A stretch of DNA of 64,000 bases. Source: Phycisphaeraceae bacterium (GTDB lineage Bacteria > Planctomycetota > Phycisphaerae > Phycisphaerales > Phycisphaeraceae). The position numbers were made by a program, and so were the translations under genes. The stretch covers positions 310,001 to 374,000 of the forward strand of contig JAVKCD010000003.1 of NCBI GenBank assembly GCA_040222855.1, written 5' to 3'. The notes beneath the pieces were generated by a model. That model was not told the origin of the DNA. It worked only from the letters and a program-made list of their open reading frames with translations, and searched no databases. Below are positions 36,713-45,446 of this stretch, in pieces. Numbering within the stretch: position 1 is the stretch's first letter; every line of letters begins with the position of its first letter.

Positions 36713-37576
36713 TCACGCCGCCAGTTTCAGGCGATTGCGTACCTTGTGACGGATTCGCTGGTGCCAGGGCATCCACTGTTGACGGACCCAGTCGAGGTGC
36801 TTGAGCAGTCCGGGGGGCGGGTCGGTGTTGAGGGTCGGGTCGATGCCGCGGAAGGGGAGGAACTTCAGGTTCCTGGCGCGCCAGCCGGAGGTGTGGACCT
36901 GCGGCTGGTAGTTGATGGAGTGTTCGGCGGTGGAGGGGTGCCAGGGATGAAAGAGCTTGATATCGGGGTTCCAGCGGGCCATGACGCCTTGGGCCTTGAG
37001 GCGGGTGTAGACGTCGAGACAGTTGGCGTGGAAGCCGGTGGCGAAGATGGGATGGGTGTCGTAGCCGTTGATGGCGAGCAGGTGTTTCTTGCGGATGGAG
37101 AGGCAGGCGCCGTGGTTGGAGGGGTTGGTGATGGTGCAGACGGATCGGAGATGCTCGATATCAACCTGCTCGCGGTGATCCTCTCTGGCCTCGTTGTAGC
37201 GGTAGCAATAGACGGCGAGGTTGTCGGTCCGTTGGTGGTCCTGCCATAGCCTGCTGAGGAAGTCGGGTTCGACGATCACGTCGGCGTCGATGATGACGAG
37301 GACTTCGCCACGGGCTTCGGTGATGCCGCGGTTAAAGCAGCGGGAGGCGTGGTAGGTGTCGTTGCGGCCCAGAGTGATGGCGCGGAAGTTGGGGTGCTGA
37401 CTGAGGCGGTTCTGGAGGTCGGTGTGGATGGCGCCGCCGTACTCGACCCAGAGGAGTTCGACGTCCTCATGCGGCAGGTCTTGAGCTGCCATGAAGTCGA
37501 TGGCGTGGAACTGTTCGCGGAATCCGCCGTCGACCATGAGGACCGTGATCTTGGGTTCCGTGGTGTTGTGGCTCAT
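36713..37576 (-). CDS. Family 2-like glycosyltransferase
   Basis: A 287-aa GT-A enzyme of a branch with a longer donor domain. Seen: KITVLMVDGGFREQFHAIDFM, VELLWVEYGG, HASRCFNRGITEARGEVLVIIDADVIVEPDFLS (DAD metal site), and SNHGACLSIRKKHLLAINGYDTH with a following HANCLDVYTRLKAQG. The start is uncertain: ATG 37576 has GGAG too close to it and a TTG at 37594 has none. The 5' end overlaps the end of the sulfotransferase frame by about 110 bp, which is unusual for this cluster. Confidence 0.87.
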   Translation of the reverse strand: MSHNTTEPKITVLMVDGGFREQFHAIDFMAAQDLPHEDVELLWVEYGGAIHTDLQNRLSQHPNFRAITLGRNDTYHASRCFNRGITEARGEVLVIIDADVIVEPDFLSRLWQDHQRTDNLAVYCYRYNEAREDHREQVDIEHLRSVCTITNPSNHGACLSIRKKHLLAINGYDTHPIFATGFHANCLDVYTRLKAQGVMARWNPDIKLFHPWHPSTAEHSINYQPQVHTSGWRARNLKFLPFRGIDPTLNTDPPPGLLKHLDWVRQQWMPWHQRIRHKVRNRLKLAA

Positions 37577-38720
37577 GCTCCGGATCACTCTCAACAGGCG
37601 GCGGGTCGCCAGAGGGGGTCATCGGGTTGGGTGGAGTGGGTGATGCAGCGATGTTCCCTGCTAGTCTTATGGGGCTTGTCAGGCGGCGACGGGTCTTGCG
37701 TGAGATGCGATGACCTGCATCAGCGATCGTTCCCAGCCATCCGAGTTCTCGGACGCGGTTGAGCAAGGTGAGGTTATGGCGAGCCCATGATGAGCGGATC
37801 GCTGGGTCGCGGGCGAGCAGATCGCTAAGTGATGTTGTCGTAATCCGCTGGGACCAGTTCGGGCGATGGGCCTCGATGGGGATTCGTAGTTGATCGCGGC
37901 GGTATCCGAGTGTTGAGAGGGTGTGGTCGCTGAGTTCGTCAAGGTAGTCCCTCGCACATCGCCAGAGCTGAGCATCCGAGAGCGAATAGGACCAGCGATC
38001 TGCGTGTGCGGCATCGGGTGAGAGTTTCTGATGCGCGTTGGTGGGGTCGCCGAGGGCCCATGGGAGTGAGCCTGACCGGGCGTAGTTGAGCACGCTGTCG
38101 TCCCAGGGGATGTCGAGATTCGCTAGGAGTTTCCTGAGTGTTTCCTGGGGTGAAGCAACGAGGCTTTCATAGTGCAAGATCTGGTCGACGACGCCCGGTG
38201 TCTGAATGGCTTCTGCGAGCAGGTTGGGCGCAGCGAGCAGGTCGTCAGCGGAGTCATAGAGGTGATACCAGCGATCACCGACCCAGGTGTTGACGATCGA
38301 ACAGAGGACAGCGAGAGGATTTCGGATGAGCAGGATGATTCTTGCTTCGGGGAAGAGTTCTCGGAGTTCTCTGAGAACGAGGTAGTACCTCGGTGTCTTG
38401 TCCATGAAGACCGAGGCGTTCTGTTGATCGCACCATGCGTTGTAGCGTGCCATGAGTCCGTGTCGGGCGGTCTCGATGTATGCAAGTCGTCCTTCGGGGA
38501 GAGCATCGAAGGCTCTCGTAAAGGTGGCGGTCTTAAATCGGGCATCCCAGAGGTCCGGTCGTATGGGGAGTAGGGCGTGGAGCGCGAGCCAGGGTTCGCC
38601 GACGGTGGCAATGTCGGGATGAGTACCGAGCATGCGTTGTAGTAGTGTTGAGCCGGCGCGAGGCTGGGAGACGAGGAAGATCAGTCGATGTTCGGGTTTT
38701 TCGGGTGTTGTGCTGGTCAT
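37467..38720 (-). CDS. Sulfotransferase family protein, with probable stop-loss C-terminal tail
   Basis: A 417-aa frame. The PAPS-binding 5' loop is HRLIFLVSQPRAGSTLLQRML (SQPRAGST) and the 3'-phosphate site is ARIILLIRNPLAVLCSIVNTW, with Arg and Ser in place. A sulfotransferase would place sulfate from PAPS on a sugar or other acceptor, here probably the exported glycan. The domain seems to end near residue 365; the last 45 or so residues (Pro/His/Arg-rich) run inside the next gene in another frame and look like a shadow, so the ancestral stop may have been lost. Confidence 0.85.
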   Translation of the reverse strand: MTSTTPEKPEHRLIFLVSQPRAGSTLLQRMLGTHPDIATVGEPWLALHALLPIRPDLWDARFKTATFTRAFDALPEGRLAYIETARHGLMARYNAWCDQQNASVFMDKTPRYYLVLRELRELFPEARIILLIRNPLAVLCSIVNTWVGDRWYHLYDSADDLLAAPNLLAEAIQTPGVVDQILHYESLVASPQETLRKLLANLDIPWDDSVLNYARSGSLPWALGDPTNAHQKLSPDAAHADRWSYSLSDAQLWRCARDYLDELSDHTLSTLGYRRDQLRIPIEAHRPNWSQRITTTSLSDLLARDPAIRSSWARHNLTLLNRVRELGWLGTIADAGHRISRKTRRRLTSPIRLAGNIAASPTPPNPMTPSGDPPPVESDPEHEPQHHGTQDHGPHGRRRIPRTVPRHRLHGSSRPAA

Positions 38721-38721
38721 G

Positions 38722-39600
38722 TCAGGCAGCCTGTCTCGACCATGCTCTCAAACTGAAGCGGAGGGCATCTTTGAATCTGAGTTGCCGGAATGATCGTTGT
38801 GCTGCACGTTTGGCGAAGGCCTGTTCGAGCCGGTCGAAGCAGAGGTTTGCGGCTATTCGCTGAGAGGTCTGGAGTGAGTCGATCGTGCTCTGATGCTTAC
38901 GGCGGATGTGATTGACCGCATCCAGATGTCTTTCGGGATTCTGCCGGGAGATGCCCGCGGGATGCAGGCGGTATTCAGAGCCGAGGTGAGCGCAGAAATG
39001 GCTGGTGGCGCCGGCGGTGGCCATGCGGATGCGGAGATCCCAATCCTCATAGAGATTTAGCTTCTGGTCGTATCCTCCGACTTGCTTGAAGAGATCTCTG
39101 GGCATCAACTCGTTGCGGTAGACGATGCCTTTGGGATAGTCGCGGGCGAGTAGTTTGTCGAGAGTGTTGCCCTGCGGCAGAGCAGTTCCCTCTGCCCAGT
39201 CTGCGATGATGTGCCCATCCGAGTCGATCGTCCGGAAATCTGAGAAGACAATCGTCTGGACTGGCAGTGCCCTGAGTAGCTGGAGTTCGGTCTCCAGGCG
39301 TGTGGGGAGCATGCGATCGTCGCCGTCGAGGTAGGTCATGAGGTCGCTGGTGCAGAGAGAGGCGGCATGGGATTTGGTGGCGGAGACGCCTTGGTTGTTG
39401 TCGTGGAGGGCGTAATCGATGAGGCCGGGGTGCTCGGAAGCGTAGGCCTGGATGAGCTGCTGGGAGTTATCGGAGGAAGCATCATCGATGATGACGATCT
39501 GGTCGGGCCGTCGGGTCTGCGCGAGGACGGAGTCGATGGCCTCGCGGAGGTAGTCACACTGGTTATAGGAAGTAATGAAGAGGCTTAGCGTGGGCGGCAT
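38722..39600 (-). CDS. Family 2 glycosyltransferase
   Basis: A 292-aa GT-A glycosyltransferase: LSLFITSYNQCDYLREAIDSVLAQTRRPDQIVIIDDASSDNSQQLI, GVSATKSHAASLCTSDLMTYLDGDDRMLPTRL (DGDD metal site), and FKQVGGYDQKLNLYEDWDLRIRMA with the ED acceptor-side base. The start ATG at 39600 gives the canonical N-terminus. It lies one base from the sulfotransferase start, indicating tight coupling between the two genes. Confidence 0.91.
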   Translation of the reverse strand: MPPTLSLFITSYNQCDYLREAIDSVLAQTRRPDQIVIIDDASSDNSQQLIQAYASEHPGLIDYALHDNNQGVSATKSHAASLCTSDLMTYLDGDDRMLPTRLETELQLLRALPVQTIVFSDFRTIDSDGHIIADWAEGTALPQGNTLDKLLARDYPKGIVYRNELMPRDLFKQVGGYDQKLNLYEDWDLRIRMATAGATSHFCAHLGSEYRLHPAGISRQNPERHLDAVNHIRRKHQSTIDSLQTSQRIAANLCFDRLEQAFAKRAAQRSFRQLRFKDALRFSLRAWSRQAA

Positions 39601-39647
39601 GGCGGACCCTCGGTGTGACGTGACTTGATGGTCATCGATCTGTCGGC

Positions 39648-40949
39648 TCAGGCGGCGGCAGCCTCTTGGTGGTGGCGGATGATCGGACGCTGGTCCTGGC
39701 TGAGGTCGGACTCGCGGTGGGTCTGGACCAGGTGGTCGCGGGTGTGGTGGAGGAGGTCTGCGGTGATGCGGACGATCTCGCTGACGGTGACGGAAGCGGG
39801 GATGGCCCGGCAGCGGTAGAGCTCGCGTCGTGGGTCATCGTCGCGGAGCAGGAGGTCTTGGCCGAGGTTCTGCCAGCGGGTGCGCGGCATGAGGTCGATG
39901 ACGGCCCCGGCGTGGGCGGAGGGCAGGAGCATGTTGGAGCCGTGGACGCCTATGACGACGTGGCTCGATGCGTAGCGCTGGCACCACTGGCGTTCGATGG
40001 CTGGTGTGATGCGGGGTTCGCGGAGGTCGTTGATGCGCGCGTTCCATGACTCAGGTTCGCCGGGGCCGACGATGGCGAAGTCGAGGGCGGGGAAGCGTTT
40101 GGTGAGTTGAGCAGCGAGGGCTTCGATGTGCTGTTTCTGGGTCATTCGTGGGTCTGGTGTGGTCGCCAGACCGATGCGATTGAGCCATGTGTTGACCTTT
40201 GCGCGTCTGCGTCCTGCTGGGATGGGTTCGGGCCAGGTGCGGTCGTCGCGCCAGATGAAGGTGATGATGGGTTTCGTGCTGGCGTGCTGCCAGTTGGACT
40301 GGGGAAACGGAGCAACACTGGTGAATCGCTCGATGGTGACATCGCGGGGTGCTGGGTGGGGTGTGGCGTGGCTGAGTTTTGCATCGTCGAAGAGGCTGAG
40401 CTTGTCGTGGACCCAGTGGTCGAGTTTGGCGGACCATCGGGAGCCTGTGGCTTGGGGCCAGTCGACGGACCAGATTTCAGCGACGCCTGGGGGCACCATC
40501 CAGCGGAGGTAGCTGGGGACGAGGGCGATGATGTCGTGATCGGGGTGCTGTTCGAGGTCGCGTTGCAGGCTGAGGAGTTTGAGCAGGCCGTGGCCGTAGA
40601 GCCGGTCGAGGGCGTTGACGAGGAGTGGTCGTTGGAGGGTTCGGAACTTCTCGACCTTGATGGAGGGGAGGGTATCGAGGTGGTGTTGGCTGTAGCTGTC
40701 GGCGAGCCAGGTGGCAAACCAGGGTGCGGTGTCGGCGTTGAAGACTTCGCCTGTGTCGGCATCGAGTGTCATGGGGGTGAGCAGGCCGTTGCCAGCGGGG
40801 AGATCGACGTAATAGCGCCGGTTGCACTCGGGGCATGAGGCTTCGGCGAGGCATCTCATGCCGGGTATCGCCCAGCCGTGCGCGTGGAGGCCCGACCCGT
40901 CGTGGGGACAGGCGGCGTCGAGCGGCGGGCTCGGCGTGAGGCGGATCAC
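39648..40949 (-). CDS. GT61-like glycosyltransferase with N-terminal Cys-rich segment
   Basis: A 433-aa protein I cannot place firmly. Residues about 10-50 contain several Cys/His (LDAACPHDGSGLHAH, GMRCLAEASCPECNRRYYVDLP), perhaps a zinc ribbon. The C-terminal half has RQWCQRYASSHVVIGVHGSNMLLPSAHAGAVIDLMP, resembling the GxHGAGLxN region of GT61 and related transferases. I take the GTG at 40949: it overlaps the upstream stop as GTGA, giving translational coupling; the longer frame would overlap that gene by about 90 bp. Cluster position supports a role in glycan assembly. Confidence 0.65.
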   Translation of the reverse strand: MIRLTPSPPLDAACPHDGSGLHAHGWAIPGMRCLAEASCPECNRRYYVDLPAGNGLLTPMTLDADTGEVFNADTAPWFATWLADSYSQHHLDTLPSIKVEKFRTLQRPLLVNALDRLYGHGLLKLLSLQRDLEQHPDHDIIALVPSYLRWMVPPGVAEIWSVDWPQATGSRWSAKLDHWVHDKLSLFDDAKLSHATPHPAPRDVTIERFTSVAPFPQSNWQHASTKPIITFIWRDDRTWPEPIPAGRRRAKVNTWLNRIGLATTPDPRMTQKQHIEALAAQLTKRFPALDFAIVGPGEPESWNARINDLREPRITPAIERQWCQRYASSHVVIGVHGSNMLLPSAHAGAVIDLMPRTRWQNLGQDLLLRDDDPRRELYRCRAIPASVTVSEIVRITADLLHHTRDHLVQTHRESDLSQDQRPIIRHHQEAAAA

Positions 40950-41644
40950 GCAGCGGCCTTGTCCTGCCCGGTGAGGCGGAGCATGCCGGCGAGTCGGCGT
41001 GGCAGTGACTCGGAGGGTCGGGCGTTCTGACGGGCGCATCGAGCCATCCAGGCGTGGGTGTTGGCTTCCTGGCAGTAGCGAGCGACAAGGTTTTTCGCTT
41101 TCTGCGGGACGGCGATAATCACATCATCGTGAACGACGATGTAGGGATTGCTGGCGGTGCGCAGGGCGTCGATGACCTGGGTGATCGTCGGCCAACTGGC
41201 GATGCGATGAGGCCGCTGGGGTGGGGAGAGGAACAGGCGAGCACCTTCGATGAGGATGACGTGATCGCGGGCGTCTGAGCGGATCATGGCGAGTTCGTCA
41301 AGGAGAGGACACTCGTCCTGCGCGGCCTCGCCGAAGGTGTCTCCGCCAGACCAGTGGGCGTCGAGCCAGAAGATGGCGTCGCTATCGAGTTGGTCAAGGA
41401 CTTTAGGCAGAGCGGATCGCGTGTCGCCGAGGGTCCAGTGGATGTTGCCATCGGGCCATCGCCTGCGGGCGGCCTGGTAGATAGCCTCCTGGGCTTCGAT
41501 GGTCCAGACGTTGTCGAATCGTTGTCCGGCCCAGAGGGCGGTGTCGCCCTGGAAGGTTCCGGTTTCGATGAAGCTTCGGTAACCGAAGGCGTATTGGAGT
41601 TGGAGGATGAGGTCGCGGGGCGCTCCCATTTGAACGATGCCCAT
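40946..41644 (-). CDS. Class I methyltransferase-like protein
   Basis: A 232-aa protein with a Rossmann-like start: YRSFIETGTFQGDTALWAGQRFDNVWTIEAQEAIYQAARRRW, in which ETGTFQGDTA occupies the SAM-binding motif I position and E of IEAQ the motif II acid. IFWLDAHWSGGDTFGEAAQDECPLLDEL follows. The start at 41644 has a perfect AAGGAGG seven bases upstream; the much longer frame seen upstream is spurious. It is coupled to the downstream GT61-like gene. It probably decorates the glycan, but catalysis is not proven. Confidence 0.75.
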   Translation of the reverse strand: MGIVQMGAPRDLILQLQYAFGYRSFIETGTFQGDTALWAGQRFDNVWTIEAQEAIYQAARRRWPDGNIHWTLGDTRSALPKVLDQLDSDAIFWLDAHWSGGDTFGEAAQDECPLLDELAMIRSDARDHVILIEGARLFLSPPQRPHRIASWPTITQVIDALRTASNPYIVVHDDVIIAVPQKAKNLVARYCQEANTHAWMARCARQNARPSESLPRRLAGMLRLTGQDKAAA

Positions 41645-41655
41645 GGTGTGCCTCC

Positions 41656-42405
41656 TTAGGCGCTGCGTCTGAAATGGAAACATCCGACGCAGTTGTGGGT
41701 GGGTGGTTCGTCGACGAGTTGGTTGCCGACAATAAACTTGGTTTCGATGACCTCGAAGGGTGCAAAGAGTTCGGTGAAGGTGTCGATGGTGAAGGCGCGG
41801 TGGGCGTTGAAGTAGGTGCGGTTGCGTTTTTCGATCGGTACGGAGACATAGATGTTTCCGCCTGGCGCGGTGATGCGCTGAATCTCGGCGATGGCTTTTT
41901 CTGAGCCTTGTGGATCGAGGGGGTCGCCGTAGCGACCAAGACCGATGTGCTCGATGACACAAATCGACGAGATGGATTCGACGGTGCCGTCTTCGAAGGG
42001 CATCTCGAGGATGCTGCCTTCGACGAAGTCGAGATTAGGCAGTGAGACGGGGAGGGGTCGGATATCGACCATGGTGACGGGTAGGACGCGGCTCATGAAG
42101 CCATTGAAGTGGTGGCTGGATCCGACATCGACGTGCCTGGCGGGCTGGGCCTGGAAGATGCGGTGGAAGGCCCAGGTGTCCTGGTAGAAGTAGACGGGCT
42201 CGACGGGGGTTTGGTCGGTGGCGTCGGTGACGCAGGGGTAGAGGGTGTAGGCGTTGGGTTGGCGGTCGGCGGGAGCCATCTGCCGGTAGGTCTGGTACTG
42301 GCCCCAGAAGGTTCGCCATTGGCGCAGGGTGTCCGGGATGGTCGCGATATCGCGGCCAATCCGGCTTGCCTGGCGGTTCACCATCCATCGGGTTTCGCGG
42401 ATCAT
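41656..42405 (-). CDS. DUF268-type SAM-dependent methyltransferase
   Basis: A 249-aa protein with RHVDVGSSHHFNGFMSRVLPVTMVDIRPL, a class I motif I/II arrangement, then FVEGSILEMPFEDGTVESISSICVIEHIGLGRYGDPLDPQGSEKAIAEIQRITAPGG, the DUF268 signature seen in methyltransferases of polysaccharide clusters. A FVVDE-like IVGNQLVDEPPTHNCVGCFHF segment closes it. Its start overlaps the stop of the FkbM gene by four bases (ATGA), showing translational coupling. Confidence 0.85.
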   Translation of the reverse strand: MIRETRWMVNRQASRIGRDIATIPDTLRQWRTFWGQYQTYRQMAPADRQPNAYTLYPCVTDATDQTPVEPVYFYQDTWAFHRIFQAQPARHVDVGSSHHFNGFMSRVLPVTMVDIRPLPVSLPNLDFVEGSILEMPFEDGTVESISSICVIEHIGLGRYGDPLDPQGSEKAIAEIQRITAPGGNIYVSVPIEKRNRTYFNAHRAFTIDTFTELFAPFEVIETKFIVGNQLVDEPPTHNCVGCFHFRRSA

Positions 42406-43139
42406 GCTTCGGGTCTCGCGAGGAGCATGGAGAACCTGGCGGTTTGTGGGCTTTCGCCGCCTGGGAAGAGGGGGTCGCCTGGGACGACGTTTTCGAGTCG
42501 ATACCCGCAGGCGGCGAGGTACTCGGCGATGGCTTCAGGGGAGTTGCCCATGTCGAAGGTGGTCTGGCCGAACTCGAAGACGATGGCGCCGATCGCGCGG
42601 TGACGTAGGAGTCTTCGTGCACCCTGAAGGGCTTGAAGCTCGGCGCCTTCGATGTCGATCTTGAGCAGGTCGATGCGCTTGATGTCGCGGCCAGCGCAGA
42701 AGGTGTCAAGGGTGGTGACGGGGACGGATTCGGTGCGCTGGGGCTTGATGTCGATGCCGTATTTTTCCAGTGGCCGGACTGCGAGGGTGTTCCACTTGTC
42801 GTGGTCATCGTCGTAGACGTGGAGGTCGGCGGTGCCCTCGGCGGCGCTGACGGCGAGTTGGTGGGTTTCGACGGGTGGCCGGCTGAAGCGTTCGGCGAGG
42901 CACTGGTAGGTAGCGGGTGTGGGCTCGAAAGCGTGGACATACCCGCCGGTGCCTACGAGTTGCGCGAAGACAGAGGTCAGGTCGCCACAGTTGGCACCGA
43001 CATCGAAGGCGGTCATGCAGGGCTTGAGGTAGGCGTGGTAGAAGGCTTGTTCGGCGACTTCGACCTGATCGGGTGTGGCGCAGACGACGGGCTCGGGGCG
43101 TTGAGTGGGAATCAGCTTGCCTAAGAGCGACTGAATCAT
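42402..43139 (-). CDS. FkbM family methyltransferase
   Basis: A 245-aa O-methyltransferase of the FkbM family: MTAFDVGANCGDLTSVFAQLVGTGGYVHAFEPTPATYQCLAE, with the SAM-binding DVGANxGD motif, then DLLKIDIEGAELQALQGARRLL, the hallmark KIDIEGAE. It probably methylates a hydroxyl on a glycan residue. Start and stop overlap the neighbouring genes (one base with the ABC ATPase, four with DUF268), so it is part of one transcript. Confidence 0.92.
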   Translation of the reverse strand: MIQSLLGKLIPTQRPEPVVCATPDQVEVAEQAFYHAYLKPCMTAFDVGANCGDLTSVFAQLVGTGGYVHAFEPTPATYQCLAERFSRPPVETHQLAVSAAEGTADLHVYDDDHDKWNTLAVRPLEKYGIDIKPQRTESVPVTTLDTFCAGRDIKRIDLLKIDIEGAELQALQGARRLLRHRAIGAIVFEFGQTTFDMGNSPEAIAEYLAACGYRLENVVPGDPLFPGGESPQTARFSMLLARPEA

Positions 43140-44398
43140 CAGGCGGCCCTCCTGTTGTCGTTGGTGTGTGGCTCGACAGACCAGTCGGCGTCGATGAGGA
43201 CGCTGCCATGGCTGGGTGGCGGAAGTTCGGTGCCCTGGTAGAAGGCGCCGGCGATGACGGTCAGGGTCGAGGCGTTGGCGAGGAAGTCGATGTAGGCGGA
43301 GTCGCTGCGATCAGAGCTGAGGCTGAAGGACAGCGGATAGCTGCCGGGCACGAGAGGGATGCGTGGGATCCGACAGATGAGTCGTCCGCGTTCGGGGAGG
43401 TCGTCGAAGACGGTGTCGGTCAGTCTGCTGTGGTGAAGGAAGACGGGCACGTCCGAGCCGGTGCGGACGCCGAGACCGACGACAACAGGACCGGGCAGAG
43501 TGCGACCGTCTCGTTGATAGTCAAGAACGATATTGACATCCTGGCCGGAGCGGACGCTGTCGATCTCGTGGCCTTCGGTGTCGCGCAGGCTGATCCGGTG
43601 GATCCTCACCTCCCCGGAGCCCTCGCGGTCGTCTCGATCGAGAAGCCCATCGTCATCGCCGCGCATGGAGCGGAGGTATTCGCCGACGGCTTCGGTGGGC
43701 GCCCCGTCGAAGACGGTCTGACCGTCGCGGAGGACAATCGCCCGGTCGCAGAGGTTCTCGACGGCGGCCATGTTGTGGCTGATGAAGAGAATGGTACGGC
43801 CGGACTTGGCGACATCGGACATCTTGCCGAGGCATCGTTTCTGGAACTGGGCGTCGCCGACGGCGAGGACCTCGTCGATGAGTAGGATCTCGGGTTCGAG
43901 GTGGGCGGCGACGGCGAAGGCGAGTCGGACGGTCATGCCGGAGGAGTAGCGTTTGACGGGGGTTTCGAGGAAGGCCTCGACGCCCGAGAAGTCAACGATC
44001 TCGTCAAATCGTCGGGCGATCTCGTGTCGGCTCATGCCGAGGATTGCGCCGTTGAGGTAGATGTTCTCGCGGCCGGTGAGTTCGGGGTGGAAGCCGGTGC
44101 CGACTTCGAGCAGGGAGCCGACGCGGCCGGCGAGTCGAGCGGACCCTGAGGTGGGCTCGGTGATCTGGGCGAGGACTTTGAGGAGAGTGGACTTGCCGGC
44201 GCCGTTGCGGCCGATGATGCCGAGGCATTGCCCGGGTTCGGCGGAGAAGCTGATGTCGCGGAGGGCCCAGAACTCGGAGCGGTCGCGCTTCTGCTTTCGG
44301 CCTGAGATGGCTTCGCGCAGTGACCCACCAAACGCCTGCATCGCGCCGAGCTTGTAGCGTTTGGAGAGTTGTTCAGCGTGGATCGCCGGTCGTGTCAC
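43139..44398 (-). CDS. Polysaccharide ABC transporter ATPase, Wzt-like
   Basis: A 419-aa ATPase of the capsule/O-antigen exporter group. Walker A GRNGAGKSTLLKVL is near residue 62, signature YSSGMTVRLAFAVA near 151, Walker B EILLIDEVLAVGD near 164, then FISHNM with the switch His. The extra C-terminal domain (about 245-419) resembles the Wzt carbohydrate-binding beta-sandwich, which reads the modified end of the chain before export. That fits the methyltransferase genes next to it. The frame begins at GTG 44398 with GGAG about 11 bases upstream. Confidence 0.92.
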   Translation of the reverse strand: MTRPAIHAEQLSKRYKLGAMQAFGGSLREAISGRKQKRDRSEFWALRDISFSAEPGQCLGIIGRNGAGKSTLLKVLAQITEPTSGSARLAGRVGSLLEVGTGFHPELTGRENIYLNGAILGMSRHEIARRFDEIVDFSGVEAFLETPVKRYSSGMTVRLAFAVAAHLEPEILLIDEVLAVGDAQFQKRCLGKMSDVAKSGRTILFISHNMAAVENLCDRAIVLRDGQTVFDGAPTEAVGEYLRSMRGDDDGLLDRDDREGSGEVRIHRISLRDTEGHEIDSVRSGQDVNIVLDYQRDGRTLPGPVVVGLGVRTGSDVPVFLHHSRLTDTVFDDLPERGRLICRIPRIPLVPGSYPLSFSLSSDRSDSAYIDFLANASTLTVIAGAFYQGTELPPPSHGSVLIDADWSVEPHTNDNRRAA

Positions 44399-44415
44399 GG
44401 GGTCGTTACTCCGGG

Positions 44416-45285
44416 TCAGATGACGTCGGCGAACCGACGCTCAGTCCGCAGGAAGAGGTACCCGCCGATGGCCGTCAGGATGATCCCGATGGCGATGGGC
44501 AGGAGGAGGGTGGTTGGGCTGAGGTCGTTGCCGAGGATGGCGGCGCGGAAGGCCTCGATGACGCCTGTCATCGGGTTGAGGTGCAGCCAGCCGCGGTAGG
44601 CCTCGGGGATGATGGAGGGCGGGTAGATGACCGGCGAGATAAAGAACCAGGTCTGGAGGATAAAGGGCAGGAGGTGGCGGACATCGCGGTACCAGACGGT
44701 GATGGCGGAGAGGCCGAGCCCGACGCCTATGGCCGAGAGACAGGCCCCGAGGAGGGCGAGGGGGAGGGCCAGCAGGGACCAGGAGAAAGCGACGCCCAGG
44801 GCGACCATGAGGCCAAAGAGGACCAGCAGGGCCAGGGCGAAGTCGACCAGCGGGACGGCGGCGGCGGAGACCGGCAGCACGACCCGGGGGAAGTAGACCT
44901 TGGTGAGGATGTGGCGGTTGGCGATGAGGCTCTGGGTGGCGGCGGTGACCGTCGAGGTGAACAGCGTCCAGGGCAGGAGCCCGGCGAAGAGGAAGACAGG
45001 ATAAGCCGCCCCGCCAACCTTGTCTTCGAGACCCATGGCCTTTCCGAAGAAGAGGTGAAGGACGATCATGCTGACCAGGGGCTGGATAACGGCCCAAGCG
45101 ACGCCCAGGACGGTCTGGCGGTATCGGACGGAGAAATCGCGTTTGGCGAGCACCCAGGCCAGTTCCCGGTAACGCCAGAGGGTCGCCGGCCCGAGTCCTC
45201 GAAGGGCCTGGCCGGGGGCAATGAGGGTTTCCTGGACCTCAGTCGGGGTGACCGAGGCAGGGGATGTCACGGGGACGGTGGACAA
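44416..45285 (-). CDS. Polysaccharide ABC transporter permease, Wzm-like
   Basis: A 289-aa ABC-2 type permease with six predicted helices. Seen: YRELAWVLAKRDFSVRYRQTVLGVAWAVIQPLVSMIVLHLFFGKA, the ABC-2 N-terminal signature, and FILQTWFFISPVIYPPSIIPEAYRGWLHLNPMTGVIEAFR near the C-terminus. It pairs with the Wzt-like ATPase 17 bp downstream to export the lipid-linked polymer. The start is TTG 45285 with GGAAGG six bases upstream. It is the first gene of the cluster; the 161-bp gap before it should hold the promoter. Confidence 0.93.
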   Translation of the reverse strand: MSTVPVTSPASVTPTEVQETLIAPGQALRGLGPATLWRYRELAWVLAKRDFSVRYRQTVLGVAWAVIQPLVSMIVLHLFFGKAMGLEDKVGGAAYPVFLFAGLLPWTLFTSTVTAATQSLIANRHILTKVYFPRVVLPVSAAAVPLVDFALALLVLFGLMVALGVAFSWSLLALPLALLGACLSAIGVGLGLSAITVWYRDVRHLLPFILQTWFFISPVIYPPSIIPEAYRGWLHLNPMTGVIEAFRAAILGNDLSPTTLLLPIAIGIILTAIGGYLFLRTERRFADVI

Positions 45286-45446
45286 GACGGACCTTCCGCT
45301 TCGGAGGCCGGCAGCAAGGTGCAGCGCGGCTCATGCCCCTGCGGTATCGATCGGGGGGGATCGCCGGGGTGAGCGGATGGGGCGGGATGGGGTGTGTCCG
45401 ATAGGGAGAGGGGGGGATCTGACTGTGGTTCATCCAAGTGGCGAGA

